The position numbers and the translations under genes are program-made. From NCBI GenBank assembly GCA_009776955.1, contig WRMW01000001.1, positions 248,001-312,000 on the forward strand: a stretch of 64,000 bases of DNA, given 5' to 3'. The notes beneath the pieces were generated by a model, which ran no database searches, had not been told where the DNA came from, and worked only from the letters and a program-made list of their open reading frames with translations. This DNA is from Clostridiales bacterium (GTDB lineage: Bacteria > Bacillota > Clostridia > Peptostreptococcales > Anaerovoracaceae). Position 1 is the stretch's first letter. Every line of letters begins with the position of its first letter. Below, one piece after another: positions 42,589 to 51,100 of this stretch.

Positions 42589-43758
42589 CTACCGGCCGTT
42601 CAGCGCGGATATGCTCCTTAGCTTCTCCACCGCCGCTTTCAGCGTGTCCACGGCGTAGTCCACGTCCTCCTTCACGGTGAAATCGCCTACCGTCATGCGT
42701 ATTGAACCGTGTATCTCATCGACCGGCACCCCGATGGCCTTCAACACATGCGACGGCGCGAGCGACGCCGAAGTGCAGGCGCTGCCCGTCGAGACCGACA
42801 CCCCCGCCATGTCTAGCAGCAGCATTATCGCCTCGCCCTCGATATACTTAAACGTGATATTGATATTGCCAGGGAGTCGGGCTTCAAGACAGCCGTTGAT
42901 GCGGATGTCAGGTATCTCCCCCTGCACCCTTTCGACTAAATAATCCCGCAATCCCGCAATTTTTTTGGTGCGTGTCTCGAAGTCTTGGCCCGCGAGCTCA
43001 GCGGCCTTGCCGAAGCCGACAATGCCCGCTACGTTCTCCGTTCCCGCACGCTTGCCGCTTTCCTGCGCCCCGCCATGTATATACGTCGGCAGATTGACGC
43101 CCTTTTTTATATACAACGCCCCGACCCCCTTGGGCCCGTATATCTTGTGCGCCGAAAGGCTCATCATATCCACGCCCAGAGCCCCCACGTCAATGGGCAG
43201 GCTTCCGGCGGCCTGCACCGCGTCCGTATGGAAAAGAGCCCCCGCATCGTGCGCTATACGGCAAAGCTCGGCTATTGGCTGCACCGTCCCTATCTCATTA
43301 TTGGCGAACATGACGCTCACAATGGTCGTGTCCTCACGTAGCGCGCCTTTCAAATCCTCCGCCCGCACCAGCCCATCCGCGCCCACCGGCAGATAAGTCA
43401 CCTCAAACCCCTCTTTCGCAAGGTATTCCGCGCTGTGCAAAACCGCATGGTGCTCTATCTCCGTGGTGATGACGTGCCTGCCCTTCCCGCGCTTCCACAT
43501 CGCCCCGCCTACCACCGCCCAATTGTCGGCCTCGGTCCCAGAGCCCGTGAAATATATCTCCGACGCCTGCGCCCCCACAAGCCCCGCGACCTGCTCCTTT
43601 GCCGTCCTAAGCGCTGTCTTGGCCTCCTGCCCGAATGTATAGAGGCTTGACGGATTCCCAAAATGCTCCGTAAAATACGGCAACATCGCCGCTGCCACTT
43701 CCTTTTTCACCGGCGTGGTAGCCGAATAATCCAAATACACCTGTCGTTTCTCGCCCAT
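42589..43758 (-). CDS. nifS: Cysteine desulfurase (NifS/IscS type)
   Basis: 389 residues from ATG 43758 (GGAAG 9 bases upstream). A PLP-dependent enzyme that takes sulfur from cysteine. Seen are VYLDYSATTPVKKEV, SGTEADNWAVVGG, TEIEHHAVLHS, the PLP lysine in MSLSAHKIYGPKG and the active-site Cys in VSTGSACTSASL. The short loop around that Cys marks the NifS/IscS rather than the SufS class. It lies immediately upstream of nifU and downstream of a DUF896 gene; all three are on one strand with tight spacing. Confidence 0.95.
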   Translation of the reverse strand: MGEKRQVYLDYSATTPVKKEVAAAMLPYFTEHFGNPSSLYTFGQEAKTALRTAKEQVAGLVGAQASEIYFTGSGTEADNWAVVGGAMWKRGKGRHVITTEIEHHAVLHSAEYLAKEGFEVTYLPVGADGLVRAEDLKGALREDTTIVSVMFANNEIGTVQPIAELCRIAHDAGALFHTDAVQAAGSLPIDVGALGVDMMSLSAHKIYGPKGVGALYIKKGVNLPTYIHGGAQESGKRAGTENVAGIVGFGKAAELAGQDFETRTKKIAGLRDYLVERVQGEIPDIRINGCLEARLPGNINITFKYIEGEAIMLLLDMAGVSVSTGSACTSASLAPSHVLKAIGVPVDEIHGSIRMTVGDFTVKEDVDYAVDTLKAAVEKLRSISALNGR

Positions 43759-43760
43759 AA

Positions 43761-43970
43761 TCAATTCTTCCGTCCTTCACACCCTTGCGGCCGCCCGTCG
43801 CCGTCCACAATCTCTATCTGCTCAAGCTGCGCCCGAAACCCCTCACGGAACTTCGCCAGGTACTCCGCCCGCAGCCCCGCCTGCTCCGTCCTCTCGGCCT
43901 CGTCCAGCTCCCGCACCTTCGCCGCGCGCGCAAGCTCATTGATTCTCTCCATCTTGTGTTTTTCAAGCAT
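43761..43970 (-). CDS. DUF896 (YnzC-like) small protein
   Basis: 69 residues from ATG 43970; a TTG at 43979 is possible. MERINELARAAKVRELDEAE, RTEQAGLRAEYLAKFREGF and RAQLEQIEIVD are the DUF896 signature, a helical hairpin protein found widely in Bacillota and SOS- or sporulation-linked in Bacillus. It is two bases upstream of the nifS start. The function is unknown. Confidence 0.85.
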   Translation of the reverse strand: MLEKHKMERINELARAAKVRELDEAERTEQAGLRAEYLAKFREGFRAQLEQIEIVDGDGRPQGCEGRKN

Positions 43971-44142
43971 AGTTTGCAAACGCCCTCACAGGAGACATAT
44001 TATATAGCCATACGGCCGCATATACAAGATTTTGCCCGGTAATTTTCACGCACACTTCCCCATCGCATAATTGCCCGTTGCGCGCAATATGTATGGTAAT
44101 ATAACAACAATCGTTGTGGCTGTAACGTGAAAGGGTTTTGCA

Positions 44143-45867
44143 GTGCCAAGAGGGAGCCGTAGATTTTGCATAATATCAATCGTAGTCGCCTTGGTCTTAA
44201 TGGTGGCGTTTTCAGCGTGCGACGCGGATATGGGGGAACTGGGCGACGAGAGCCAGCTTGACGCCGCCCAGTCCGAAGATAATGGCGGAGCGAACACCGA
44301 CGGCGAGAGTACGCTCCCTGCCGACCCACCGAATGCAGCTGCCGGCCTGCCAAAAGCCGACGCCGCGGCCTATGCTGAACTGAATATCCCCGAGCCGTTT
44401 TTGGGGGAGAGATACACCATCCCGTTGTACATGGACTTCTACTCCTTTGCAACCTCGATACCTGCTTGGGTGGTTGACAGGGACGGCAACACCATCCCGG
44501 AAGACGAACAATTTGTGGTCTTGTATGACGTGCTTACTGGTGAGCCCCAATGCCAGTTTCTTACGAAAACCGTTGAGAGAGGCAAGGAACTATACAAAGA
44601 CGAGTATAATGAGTTCACCTATATTGTCGCACGAGATATCTCCGCCCTGTTCGATCTTGAGGGCAATATGATATATGACTGGGGGGAATACTACTACCGT
44701 CCAGGGTTTGGGGATTTTGTCATCCGTCAGGAGAGTTGGCATCCTGAATATGACGGACCTTATGGCTCGCGACCTGGAGCAAGCGAGCTTTTGAATTTCA
44801 AGACAAAAAGACGGCATATGGCAGATGTCTACGAGGTATCCCGCCTGTCCGACAATGAAGCCTTGTTGTCGTATGATGAATACAAACCAATGGGCGTAAT
44901 GAACAAAAGCGGCGCGAAACGCAGCGGATTTCCTGTTGATGAACAATATGCGTACACACAGGCTTGGAACGGATATATCATCGCAAGCACCCACTCCCGA
45001 CATTCCAGGGACGACCAAACGCATCGCAGGGATTTTTTGCTGACTCCCGATTTTGAAGAAATACTTGCGTATCGTAGCCTTAGAGGGAGCTCGGTCGGCG
45101 AGTTTTTGTTATATACCTATAGAACGGATGAACACACCGCAACACGTTTCAGAAAAGGCATCATCACTCCCGATGGTAAAGAGCTGTACCGAATGTCACC
45201 CGATTTATATAATTTGGATGTAAGGTATTTTGATGGAAACTACCTTGTTTTAAGCCGCTTTATTGATCGCTCTGATACTTACAATATAGTAACGCTAAAG
45301 AATGGAGAGGTGGTTGTCGAAAATGCCACAAACGTTTCAACTTTCCGCTATGATGGTGCAGACCCGCTTGAAACCCTGCTCGCCTACAAGGACGATACTT
45401 TGCATTTGATCGACAAAGATGGCCTTGCAGGCACTAAGAAAGTGTCAAGGGTCACAACCATTATGCCAAGTCCGAACGGCTATTTCAGCATAACTTTTGG
45501 AGGAACAGAAAGCATGCTACTTGACAGCGATCTTAACGAAGTCATTCCAAATGGGATTTACAACCGTATATCGCGACAAGCCTCTTACCAAGCTAATTTT
45601 GAATATGGTTCAACTTATTATTATGGAGATAGTATCTCCCGTTATCTCTATGACGTTTTTATTTGCACGCGAGATGTTGGTCAAAATATACGAATTATGG
45701 ATTTGGTGGACTCGCAAGGGCGTGTCTTGGTGGAGGGGCTAAACAGTGTTCGTAGAGTGGGTCCAAACCGCCTCGCTGTCCGCAAGGGGTTCGATGCGGG
45801 CCTGATGGACTGGCAGGGAAACTGGATAGTAAAACGTTCGCTTTTCTCGGAGTTTCAAAATGATTAG
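44143..45867 (+). CDS. Large lipoprotein with WG-repeat-like beta structure
   Basis: 574 residues from GTG 44143 (AAAGGG 7 bases upstream). The lipobox is MVAFSAC, followed by an acidic linker. The body has repeated short beta units (NGYIIASTHSRHS, GNYLVLSRFIDRSD, DDTLHLIDKDGL, AVRKGFDAGLMDWQGNW) resembling WG-type repeats, which often form beta-propeller-like surfaces for protein binding. The protein should be outside the membrane. It lies 10 bases before a phosphate-binding-like lipoprotein on the same strand, suggesting they work together. No catalytic motif is visible. Confidence 0.75.
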   Translation: MPRGSRRFCIISIVVALVLMVAFSACDADMGELGDESQLDAAQSEDNGGANTDGESTLPADPPNAAAGLPKADAAAYAELNIPEPFLGERYTIPLYMDFYSFATSIPAWVVDRDGNTIPEDEQFVVLYDVLTGEPQCQFLTKTVERGKELYKDEYNEFTYIVARDISALFDLEGNMIYDWGEYYYRPGFGDFVIRQESWHPEYDGPYGSRPGASELLNFKTKRRHMADVYEVSRLSDNEALLSYDEYKPMGVMNKSGAKRSGFPVDEQYAYTQAWNGYIIASTHSRHSRDDQTHRRDFLLTPDFEEILAYRSLRGSSVGEFLLYTYRTDEHTATRFRKGIITPDGKELYRMSPDLYNLDVRYFDGNYLVLSRFIDRSDTYNIVTLKNGEVVVENATNVSTFRYDGADPLETLLAYKDDTLHLIDKDGLAGTKKVSRVTTIMPSPNGYFSITFGGTESMLLDSDLNEVIPNGIYNRISRQASYQANFEYGSTYYYGDSISRYLYDVFICTRDVGQNIRIMDLVDSQGRVLVEGLNSVRRVGPNRLAVRKGFDAGLMDWQGNWIVKRSLFSEFQND

Positions 45868-45877
45868 AGGTGAAATT

Positions 45878-46837
45878 ATGAAAGCTGTTTTTGCATTGTT
45901 TTTGGCGGTATTGCTTGCCCTTTCAGCGTGTGGGGGCATACAAGAAAGCGAGGTAACTGAGCCACCAGAGCAAAGCGAGCCTTTGCCGCAGCCGACTGAG
46001 CCGCCTGCAAAAAAGGACATGACTATCTCTGATATAAATGCAGAGAACTACCCGAACATCGACGGCTCCACAGCAAACCTGCCCCTTATGGCAAAATTAT
46101 ATAGCGAGATATGCGAGGTGCCAATCGAAGTGGCGGAAACCATGGTGACCGTAAGCGGGGGGACAGGGGCTGCCTGGCGTACGTTTTTTTGGCAAAACGA
46201 CAACGCCGATATGCTTATTATATATGAGGCACCCGACAGCGTAGCAGAGCAGTTCAGCGATGACATGGCAAAGCTCGAAATCGACCCCATAGGCAGGGAC
46301 GGCCTGGTATTCCTCGTGAACAAATCAAACCCCGTGGACAACCTGACCACCGAGCAGCTTCAGGACATCTACACAGGGAAGATAACAGACTGGCGGCAGG
46401 TCGGTGGTGACCCCGGCCCCATCGCAGCATTTCAGAGAAATCAAGAAAGCGGAAGCCAGACGCTGTTCCTAAAACTGCTGATGGATGGCGAAGAACCGAT
46501 GGACCCGCCCTCGGAGCTCGTCCCTGGAAGCATGGGCGGCCTGATCGAGGCTGTAGCGGGCTTCGACGGCTCCGGCGGCGCGATAGGCTACTCCGTTTTC
46601 TATTACGCGGACCTGATGTACGCAAACCCCGACCTGAAACTGCTGTCAGTAGACGGCATCGCCCCGTCCTTCGACACCATCGCAAGCGGTGAATACCCCT
46701 TCGTCAACGATTTCTACGTAGTTATCCGTACAAACGAACCCAAAAACAGCCCCGCCCGCATCCTGCGCGACTGGCTGCTCACAGAAGAAGGCGCCGCCCT
46801 GCTAAAATCCGCAAACTACGTGCCCGTCCTAAACTGA
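45878..46837 (+). CDS. PstS-like phosphate/oxyanion-binding lipoprotein
   Basis: 319 residues from ATG 45878 after GAGGTG. The lipobox is LLALSAC, with a Pro/Glu linker. The periplasmic-binding-protein fold of the PstS group is seen in IDGSTANLPLM, VTVSGGTGAAWRTFF, GLVFLVNKSNPVDNLTTEQL, IYTGKITDWRQVGGDPGPI and FQRNQESGSQTLFL. The ligand loop S-x-T is retained; binding of phosphate is inferred. No pst permease or ATPase genes are nearby, so it may be a sensor or accessory binding protein for the preceding lipoprotein. Confidence 0.82.
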   Translation: MKAVFALFLAVLLALSACGGIQESEVTEPPEQSEPLPQPTEPPAKKDMTISDINAENYPNIDGSTANLPLMAKLYSEICEVPIEVAETMVTVSGGTGAAWRTFFWQNDNADMLIIYEAPDSVAEQFSDDMAKLEIDPIGRDGLVFLVNKSNPVDNLTTEQLQDIYTGKITDWRQVGGDPGPIAAFQRNQESGSQTLFLKLLMDGEEPMDPPSELVPGSMGGLIEAVAGFDGSGGAIGYSVFYYADLMYANPDLKLLSVDGIAPSFDTIASGEYPFVNDFYVVIRTNEPKNSPARILRDWLLTEEGAALLKSANYVPVLN

Positions 46838-46849
46838 TGTGGTTTCAAC

Positions 46850-48154
46850 TTATGGTTTCTTGCGAAGCTCCTCCAGCTTCCCCATCCACTCGCGTATGCG
46901 GGCTTCGCGCCCTTGGTCGGTCGGGCGGTAGTATGTCCGTCCTGCCAGATTGTCCGGCAGGCATTGCATATCCGTGACCTTGCTGTCGTGGTCGTGTGCA
47001 TACTGGTAGCCGCTGCCGTATCCGAGGTCTTTCATAAGGCCTGTGGGCGCATTGCGGATGACGAGCGGCACGGGCTCCGCCATCGTCTCCTGGGCGTCCC
47101 TCGATGCTGCGCCATAGGCCGTGTAGAGCGCGTTTGACTTTGGCGCAAGCGCGCAATGCACCACAGCATGTGTCAGATGCACGCTGCACTCAGGCATACC
47201 GATGAAATGGCAGGCCTGGTACGCCGCCACCGATATCTTCAGCGCCTCGCTGTCGGCCATGCCTATGTCCTCGCTCGCAAACCGCACCACGCGCCGTGCC
47301 ACGTAAAGCGGGTCCTCACCCCCCTCAAGCATCCGTGCGAGCCAGTATACGGCCGCCTGCGCGTCAGAGTTTCGCATGGACTTGTGCAGCGCCGATATGA
47401 TGTTAAAATGCTCCTCGCCGCCCTTGTCGTAAAGCAAAAACTTGCGGCTTATAAACTGGCCTATCACCTCATCGGTGATAGGAGTGCCCGATGCGTTCGT
47501 CGCTATCATTTCAAGCGTGTTGAGTGCGATGCGGGCATCGCCGTTGGCAAAAGACGCGAGCATATCGAGGTACTTCTCCTCTATTTCGAGGCGGGCACCC
47601 TCTGCGGCCTCATTATTCAAAAAATCGACCGCATGGCGGAGTAGCGCCCCGATATCGTCTTGCGAGAGCGCGTACAGGACAAACACCCGGCATCTTGACA
47701 GGAGCGAGGCGTTTATCTCGAACGACGGGTTTTCCGTAGTCGCCCCGATTAGGACAATGCTGCCCTTCTCGACAAATGGCAGGAACGCGTCCTGTTGTGC
47801 CTTGTTGAAGCGGTGTATTTCGTCCACGAACAATATGGTCTTGTGGCCGAGGAAGCGGTTGCCCTCGGCCTTCTCCATCACGGCGCGTATCTCCTTGATG
47901 CCGCTCGTCACCGCCGAAAAGTCGATGAACTGCGCGTTCGTGTGCTTCGCGATAATGCGTGCAAGCGTGGTCTTGCCTACGCCGGGCGGCCCCCAAAACA
48001 CCATCGACGGTATCTGGTCGCTCTCGATAAGGTTCCTAAGCGCCTTTCCTGGCGCGAGCAGGTGCCCCTGCCCGAAATACCCCTCCAGCGTATCCGGCCT
48101 TATCCGCGCCGCAAGCGGCATATACGCCCTGTCCTGAAATAAAGTCTGCTGCTC
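46850..48154 (-). CDS. rarA: Replication-associated recombination protein RarA (MgsA)
   Basis: 434 residues from ATG 48154. AAA+ ATPase related to clamp-loader subunits: PLAARIRPDTLEGYFGQGHL, Walker A FWGPPGVGKTTLA, Walker B ILFVDEIHRFNKAQQD, sensor LIGATTENPSFEI, arginine finger in SLLSRCRVF, and the C-terminal GLMKDLGYGSGYQYAHD. It acts at stalled replication forks. It begins 13 bases after the PIN toxin gene and converges on the PstS-like gene with only 12 bases between stops, so transcripts may overlap. Confidence 0.95.
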   Translation of the reverse strand, partial: EQQTLFQDRAYMPLAARIRPDTLEGYFGQGHLLAPGKALRNLIESDQIPSMVFWGPPGVGKTTLARIIAKHTNAQFIDFSAVTSGIKEIRAVMEKAEGNRFLGHKTILFVDEIHRFNKAQQDAFLPFVEKGSIVLIGATTENPSFEINASLLSRCRVFVLYALSQDDIGALLRHAVDFLNNEAAEGARLEIEEKYLDMLASFANGDARIALNTLEMIATNASGTPITDEVIGQFISRKFLLYDKGGEEHFNIISALHKSMRNSDAQAAVYWLARMLEGGEDPLYVARRVVRFASEDIGMADSEALKISVAAYQACHFIGMPECSVHLTHAVVHCALAPKSNALYTAYGAASRDAQETMAEPVPLVIRNAPTGLMKDLGYGSGYQYAHDHDSKVTDMQCLPDNLAGRTYYRPTDQGREARIREWMGKLEELRKKP

Positions 48155-48167
48155 CATAGGGCATAGT

Positions 48168-48605
48168 TTACCACGATTTTGCCCCGCTATCCCCATTGAC
48201 AATGCTCAAAAATTCTTTCGGGCTGACAGCCGGCACAGGGGAGTCCAAGAAATCACGTTCATTGCGTGTGATGATAAAGTCGGCCTTTTCACGTTTTGCT
48301 GTGGCTGCAAGTATTGCGTCCTCGAAATCCGATATGTCAAGATGAAGCGCCGTCAGTATATCCGAAGCCGCCGTGTCGCATACTTTGACAAGCTGTAGCA
48401 ATGTACATATCAAGTTCCGTGCATTTCCGGCATCTTTTCCGGCTTGCATGACGATATAATGGACATCTGACACGCAGCCTGCAGAAATGAACGCTGTGTT
48501 TTTTTCTTGTGTCGCAAATTTTACTGCCGAGTATGAATCGCAAAAAAACTCCTCTCGCTTCAGCAAAATATCAAGAATGACGTTTGTATTGATGACTGCC
48601 CTCAT
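48168..48605 (-). CDS. PIN-domain toxin with substituted first catalytic residue
   Basis: 145 residues, PIN_3-type. Its start overlaps the antitoxin stop by four bases. The usual first metal ligand (IDTNV) reads VINTNVILDILLKRE, so Asp is Asn6. Other PIN features are intact: CVSDVHYIVMQ, ISDFEDAILAATA and DFIITRNERDF. Such proteins are VapC-like ribonucleases when active; the Asn suggests reduced activity, altered metal use or decay. A sequencing error is a single-base alternative. The partner is a Phd-type antitoxin. Confidence 0.85.
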   Translation of the reverse strand: MRAVINTNVILDILLKREEFFCDSYSAVKFATQEKNTAFISAGCVSDVHYIVMQAGKDAGNARNLICTLLQLVKVCDTAASDILTALHLDISDFEDAILAATAKREKADFIITRNERDFLDSPVPAVSPKEFLSIVNGDSGAKSW

Positions 48606-48820
48606 TTTCTCGCCAACCTTCCGGCACGAATTTCTTCATGCGTCATATCCACACCGGCAGCAACGCCAACAAGTGAATCGAGAAGCGCAGCCTTATCGCT
48701 TGCCGGGTTCGATATCTTTGCAATTACCTTGCCCTTGCGTGTAACGAAAACATCCTCGTGGTATGCTGTATCAAGGTATTTTCCTATATTCCCTTTAAGT
48801 TCGCTCGCAGTAATCAGCAT
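48602..48820 (-). CDS. Phd/YefM-type antitoxin
   Basis: 72 residues from ATG 48820 after GGAGGCG. MLITASELKGNIGKYLDTA and EDVFVTRKGKVIAKISNP form the Phd/YefM DNA-binding fold. The tail (SLVGVAAGVDMTHEEIRAGR) would fold onto the PIN toxin. The ORF continues upstream to 48931, but the ribosome-binding site and family start fix 48820. An autoregulatory palindrome lies just upstream. Confidence 0.88.
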   Translation of the reverse strand: MLITASELKGNIGKYLDTAYHEDVFVTRKGKVIAKISNPASDKAALLDSLVGVAAGVDMTHEEIRAGRLARK

Positions 48821-48838
48821 GGTTTGCGCCTCCTTTAT

Positions 48839-48879
48839 CCGCACGGTTATATCATAATACAACCGTGCGGATAATGCAA
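48839..48879 (-). promoter_or_regulatory. Phd/PIN promoter and operator
   Basis: On the minus strand TTGCAT (48879-48874), 17 bp, TATGAT (48856-48851). A perfect 10-bp inverted repeat CCGCACGGTT / AACCGTGCGG (48839-48848 / 48861-48870) has one arm in the spacer and one just past the -10, a standard autorepression layout. Confidence 0.7.
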
Positions 48880-48941
48880 GAGGTAATCGCCCTGTTATTT
48901 GTCCAATTTTGTCTATATTTATCCCATACATTTTATTCGAC

Positions 48942-49769
48942 CTACACCGTGATGTGGTCCCGCAGCTTCTCGAAGGTCTTGGCGCCTATGCCGCTCACGT
49001 TCATTAAGTCCTCTATGCGCTTGAACTCGCCGCGTTTTGTGCGGTAGTCGATGATTTTCTGTGCTGTGGAGGGGCCTACGCCCGAAAGCTTTTGCAATTC
49101 GTCCGAGTCGGCGGTGTTCAGGTTTATAAGGCTGTTGTCGCTGCCTCCAGAGGACGGTGCCGCAGAACTCCCGCCCTGCGATGACGATGCCGCCGAGCCG
49201 CCGCCCGCCAACACCTGTCCCGCCGTCGGCGGCGCCGTGCCGTCGCGTACCTCCGCCTCGGTCGGTATATACAGCCGGTCGCCGTCGCCCAACAAAGCGG
49301 CCCTATTGATATACTTCACATCCGCCTCGTCCCGCAGGCCGCCCGCCGCGTCTATGGCGTCCGCCACGCGGCTCCCTGCAGGCAGGGCAAACAACCCGCT
49401 TAATTGCACCGCGCCGCCGACATCCACAAAGATAGTTGCCGGCTCCGTGCTTGCATAGCCCATTGCGGGGTCTGCGCCCCCGCCGTCATCTGGCAGCGCA
49501 AGAGCCGAACCATCTGAGCCGTCCACGCCCTCGCCGGAAAACACATCCGAGCCATCCTCGCTTCCAGAGCCGTAACCGCCCTGCTCCACAACGCTTCCAC
49601 CGTTCGTCACTATCAAATCGCCCGCCTGCTTTACCTCCGAAGCCTGCCTATAGAGCGTCAGCCCCACAAACACCACGACAAACACCACCACACCGACCAA
49701 AAACGACTTACGCTTCCCTTCATCCCTAAAGGTCTCCATTAGATGCTCTTTCAAACTGAATTTTTTCAT
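48942..49769 (-). CDS. comEA: ComEA-type helix-hairpin-helix DNA receptor
   Basis: 275 residues from ATG 49769 (GAGGA 8 bases ahead). One N-terminal membrane helix (about 25-45), an acidic Gly/Ser linker, an SLBB-type domain (IFVDVGGAVQLSGLFALPAG then SRVADAIDAAGGL, about 115-185), a Gly/Ser linker and a C-terminal (HhH)2 domain (INLNTADSDELQKLSGVG and IEDLMNVSGIGAKTFEKL). ComEA binds incoming DNA on the outer face during transformation. comEB/comEC are not adjacent. The ORF extends upstream to 49841 without a plausible start. Confidence 0.9.
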   Translation of the reverse strand: MKKFSLKEHLMETFRDEGKRKSFLVGVVVFVVVFVGLTLYRQASEVKQAGDLIVTNGGSVVEQGGYGSGSEDGSDVFSGEGVDGSDGSALALPDDGGGADPAMGYASTEPATIFVDVGGAVQLSGLFALPAGSRVADAIDAAGGLRDEADVKYINRAALLGDGDRLYIPTEAEVRDGTAPPTAGQVLAGGGSAASSSQGGSSAAPSSGGSDNSLINLNTADSDELQKLSGVGPSTAQKIIDYRTKRGEFKRIEDLMNVSGIGAKTFEKLRDHITV

Positions 49770-49851
49770 TTGACAATCCTCTTTTCCTTCTCTATACTTA
49801 CCACCAGTACACGGGACGGCTCGCCGTTGCATCGGCGGCAATCCCTGGTTC

Positions 49852-50062
49852 AGTTTTATAGACTGTAGAGATAGCCGCTTTCCGCGAGAGCGGTTATTTC
49901 TTATGCCGAGAACTCAACAGCATAAGCAGTGAAATAACGGTCTGGATACTCTATTGCTTCGGCAGTTGAACATAGGGCTGAATTGGCGAGATAGTTTGGT
50001 GGCCTGCAAGGCGCAAAACGTAGGCGTAGCGGGGCTACGGCGAGGCTTTGCAACACAGCAGG
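49852..50062. other. Structured intergenic region upstream of comEA
   Basis: The 518-bp gap 49770-50287 is densely self-complementary. Seen are GTTATTTC / GAAATAAC enclosing CTTATGC / GCATAAG (about 49893-49946), and a three-part cruciform at 50003-50062 (CCTGC/GCAGG, GCAAA/TTTGC, CGTAG/CTACG). It could be a non-coding RNA or a dispersed repeat; covariance-model search is needed to name it. On the minus strand it would form the leader of comEA. Confidence 0.4.
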
Positions 50063-50139
50063 GCGACAAAATAGCCGTCAAGATGCCCTGTGTTTAATTG
50101 TCGGAGCAATAAGAGCAATGTCACATTTTCATATGTCAT
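50035..50139 (-). CDS. Possible 34-residue leader peptide upstream of comEA
   Basis: ATG 50139 lies seven bases after AAAGGA and 50 bases after a predicted promoter. It encodes MTYENVTLLLLLRQLNTGHL and ends ALLCCKASP. The end overlaps the cruciform repeat, and peptides ending CKASP are common chance readings of such repeats, so this may be an artefact. Confidence 0.25.
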   Translation of the reverse strand: MTYENVTLLLLLRQLNTGHLDGYFVALLCCKASP

Positions 50140-50146
50140 AACGCAA

Positions 50147-50216
50147 ATCCTTTCTGCTTATGGATTGCGTTGCCGCCCCGCATGCTTATGTTAATGGGAT
50201 TATATAGGAATGTCAA
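50147..50216 (-). promoter_or_regulatory. Candidate promoter and hairpin of the comEA leader
   Basis: Minus strand TTGACA (50216-50211), 17 bp, TAACAT (50193-50188), followed by an inverted repeat, AACGCAATCC against GGATTTGCGTT, that holds the ribosome-binding site of the small ORF in its loop and stem. Confidence 0.5.
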
Positions 50217-50287
50217 GAATTATTTTACAATTTGTGAAATAATTTGAAATAGCCCCGAAATTCGCTCCATAATGGGCTTCCGCACAC

Positions 50288-51100
50288 TTAAAAAACCGTC
50301 AAACGCACCACCAAAAGCGCCGCGATATGAGCCGGATAGAATATATAGCACCCCCATTTCGCAAGGAATCCCGGCTTTGGCTCCGCCCCGCCCCACTTAG
50401 CCCACACCTTATGCCGCACAATCAATATCAGCGACAGCAATTGGCACAAATAAACAATTGTTCTATGCAGCCTTAGCGGGTTTTCGATAAGTATCGGGAT
50501 ATAGTCGAGCGGCGAGGCGTCGGCGGGGAAAAACCCTGACGTCCGCAAGTACACGTACACCATCATCATCGCGGCCATCCCCAGCACCGTCCCGCGGCGG
50601 CTGTCCCGCGTCAAATCGCACACCAATATCATCGCGAGCCCGTACAGCCCGTAATCGCAGAAATAGCCGAACACCAAGCATAGCACGATAAGCAAAACTT
50701 TCAGCCAGGGATTGCGAACCTCGTGGATCGCCCGCAACAGCAGCAAACCGAAAAGCATTGTGAAAATAACGTTCAATTCGAGGAAGTTCTGCACATTCGG
50801 CGGCGCACCGTAGAAATACCACACGTACGGCACGTACGATATCAGCGCGAAGGCAAGCAACCGTAGCGTGTAGCGGTTTGCGTCCCTAGTCCGCCTGTAG
50901 CCGAGCGCGAGCAGATAGAAGAATATGGGCGCCGCGAGCCGCCCGAACGCGTGCATCAAAAACCACGGCCACTCATAATACGCCGCATCCCATGCCTCCG
51001 TCAGATACCCGAAATGGTCGCAGAACATGGCAATAATCGCCCACAATTTCAGCGTGCTTGTTGAAAGCGAATTGTTTGCGTCAAGCCCGCGGTTCGTCAT
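50288..51100 (-). CDS. TraX-family polytopic membrane protein
   Basis: 270 residues, about eight membrane segments. The TraX-type pattern is visible: STLKLWAIIAMFCDHFGYL, FGRLAAPIFFYLLALGYRRT, ELNVIFTMLFGLLLL and the closing CYIFYPAHIAALLVVRL. TraX acetylates F pilin in enterobacteria, but most chromosomal members in Clostridia have no known role and may be acyltransferases. The start overlaps the preceding gene's stop by four bases, so it is in the radical SAM operon. Confidence 0.87.
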   Translation of the reverse strand: MTNRGLDANNSLSTSTLKLWAIIAMFCDHFGYLTEAWDAAYYEWPWFLMHAFGRLAAPIFFYLLALGYRRTRDANRYTLRLLAFALISYVPYVWYFYGAPPNVQNFLELNVIFTMLFGLLLLRAIHEVRNPWLKVLLIVLCLVFGYFCDYGLYGLAMILVCDLTRDSRRGTVLGMAAMMMVYVYLRTSGFFPADASPLDYIPILIENPLRLHRTIVYLCQLLSLILIVRHKVWAKWGGAEPKPGFLAKWGCYIFYPAHIAALLVVRLTVF

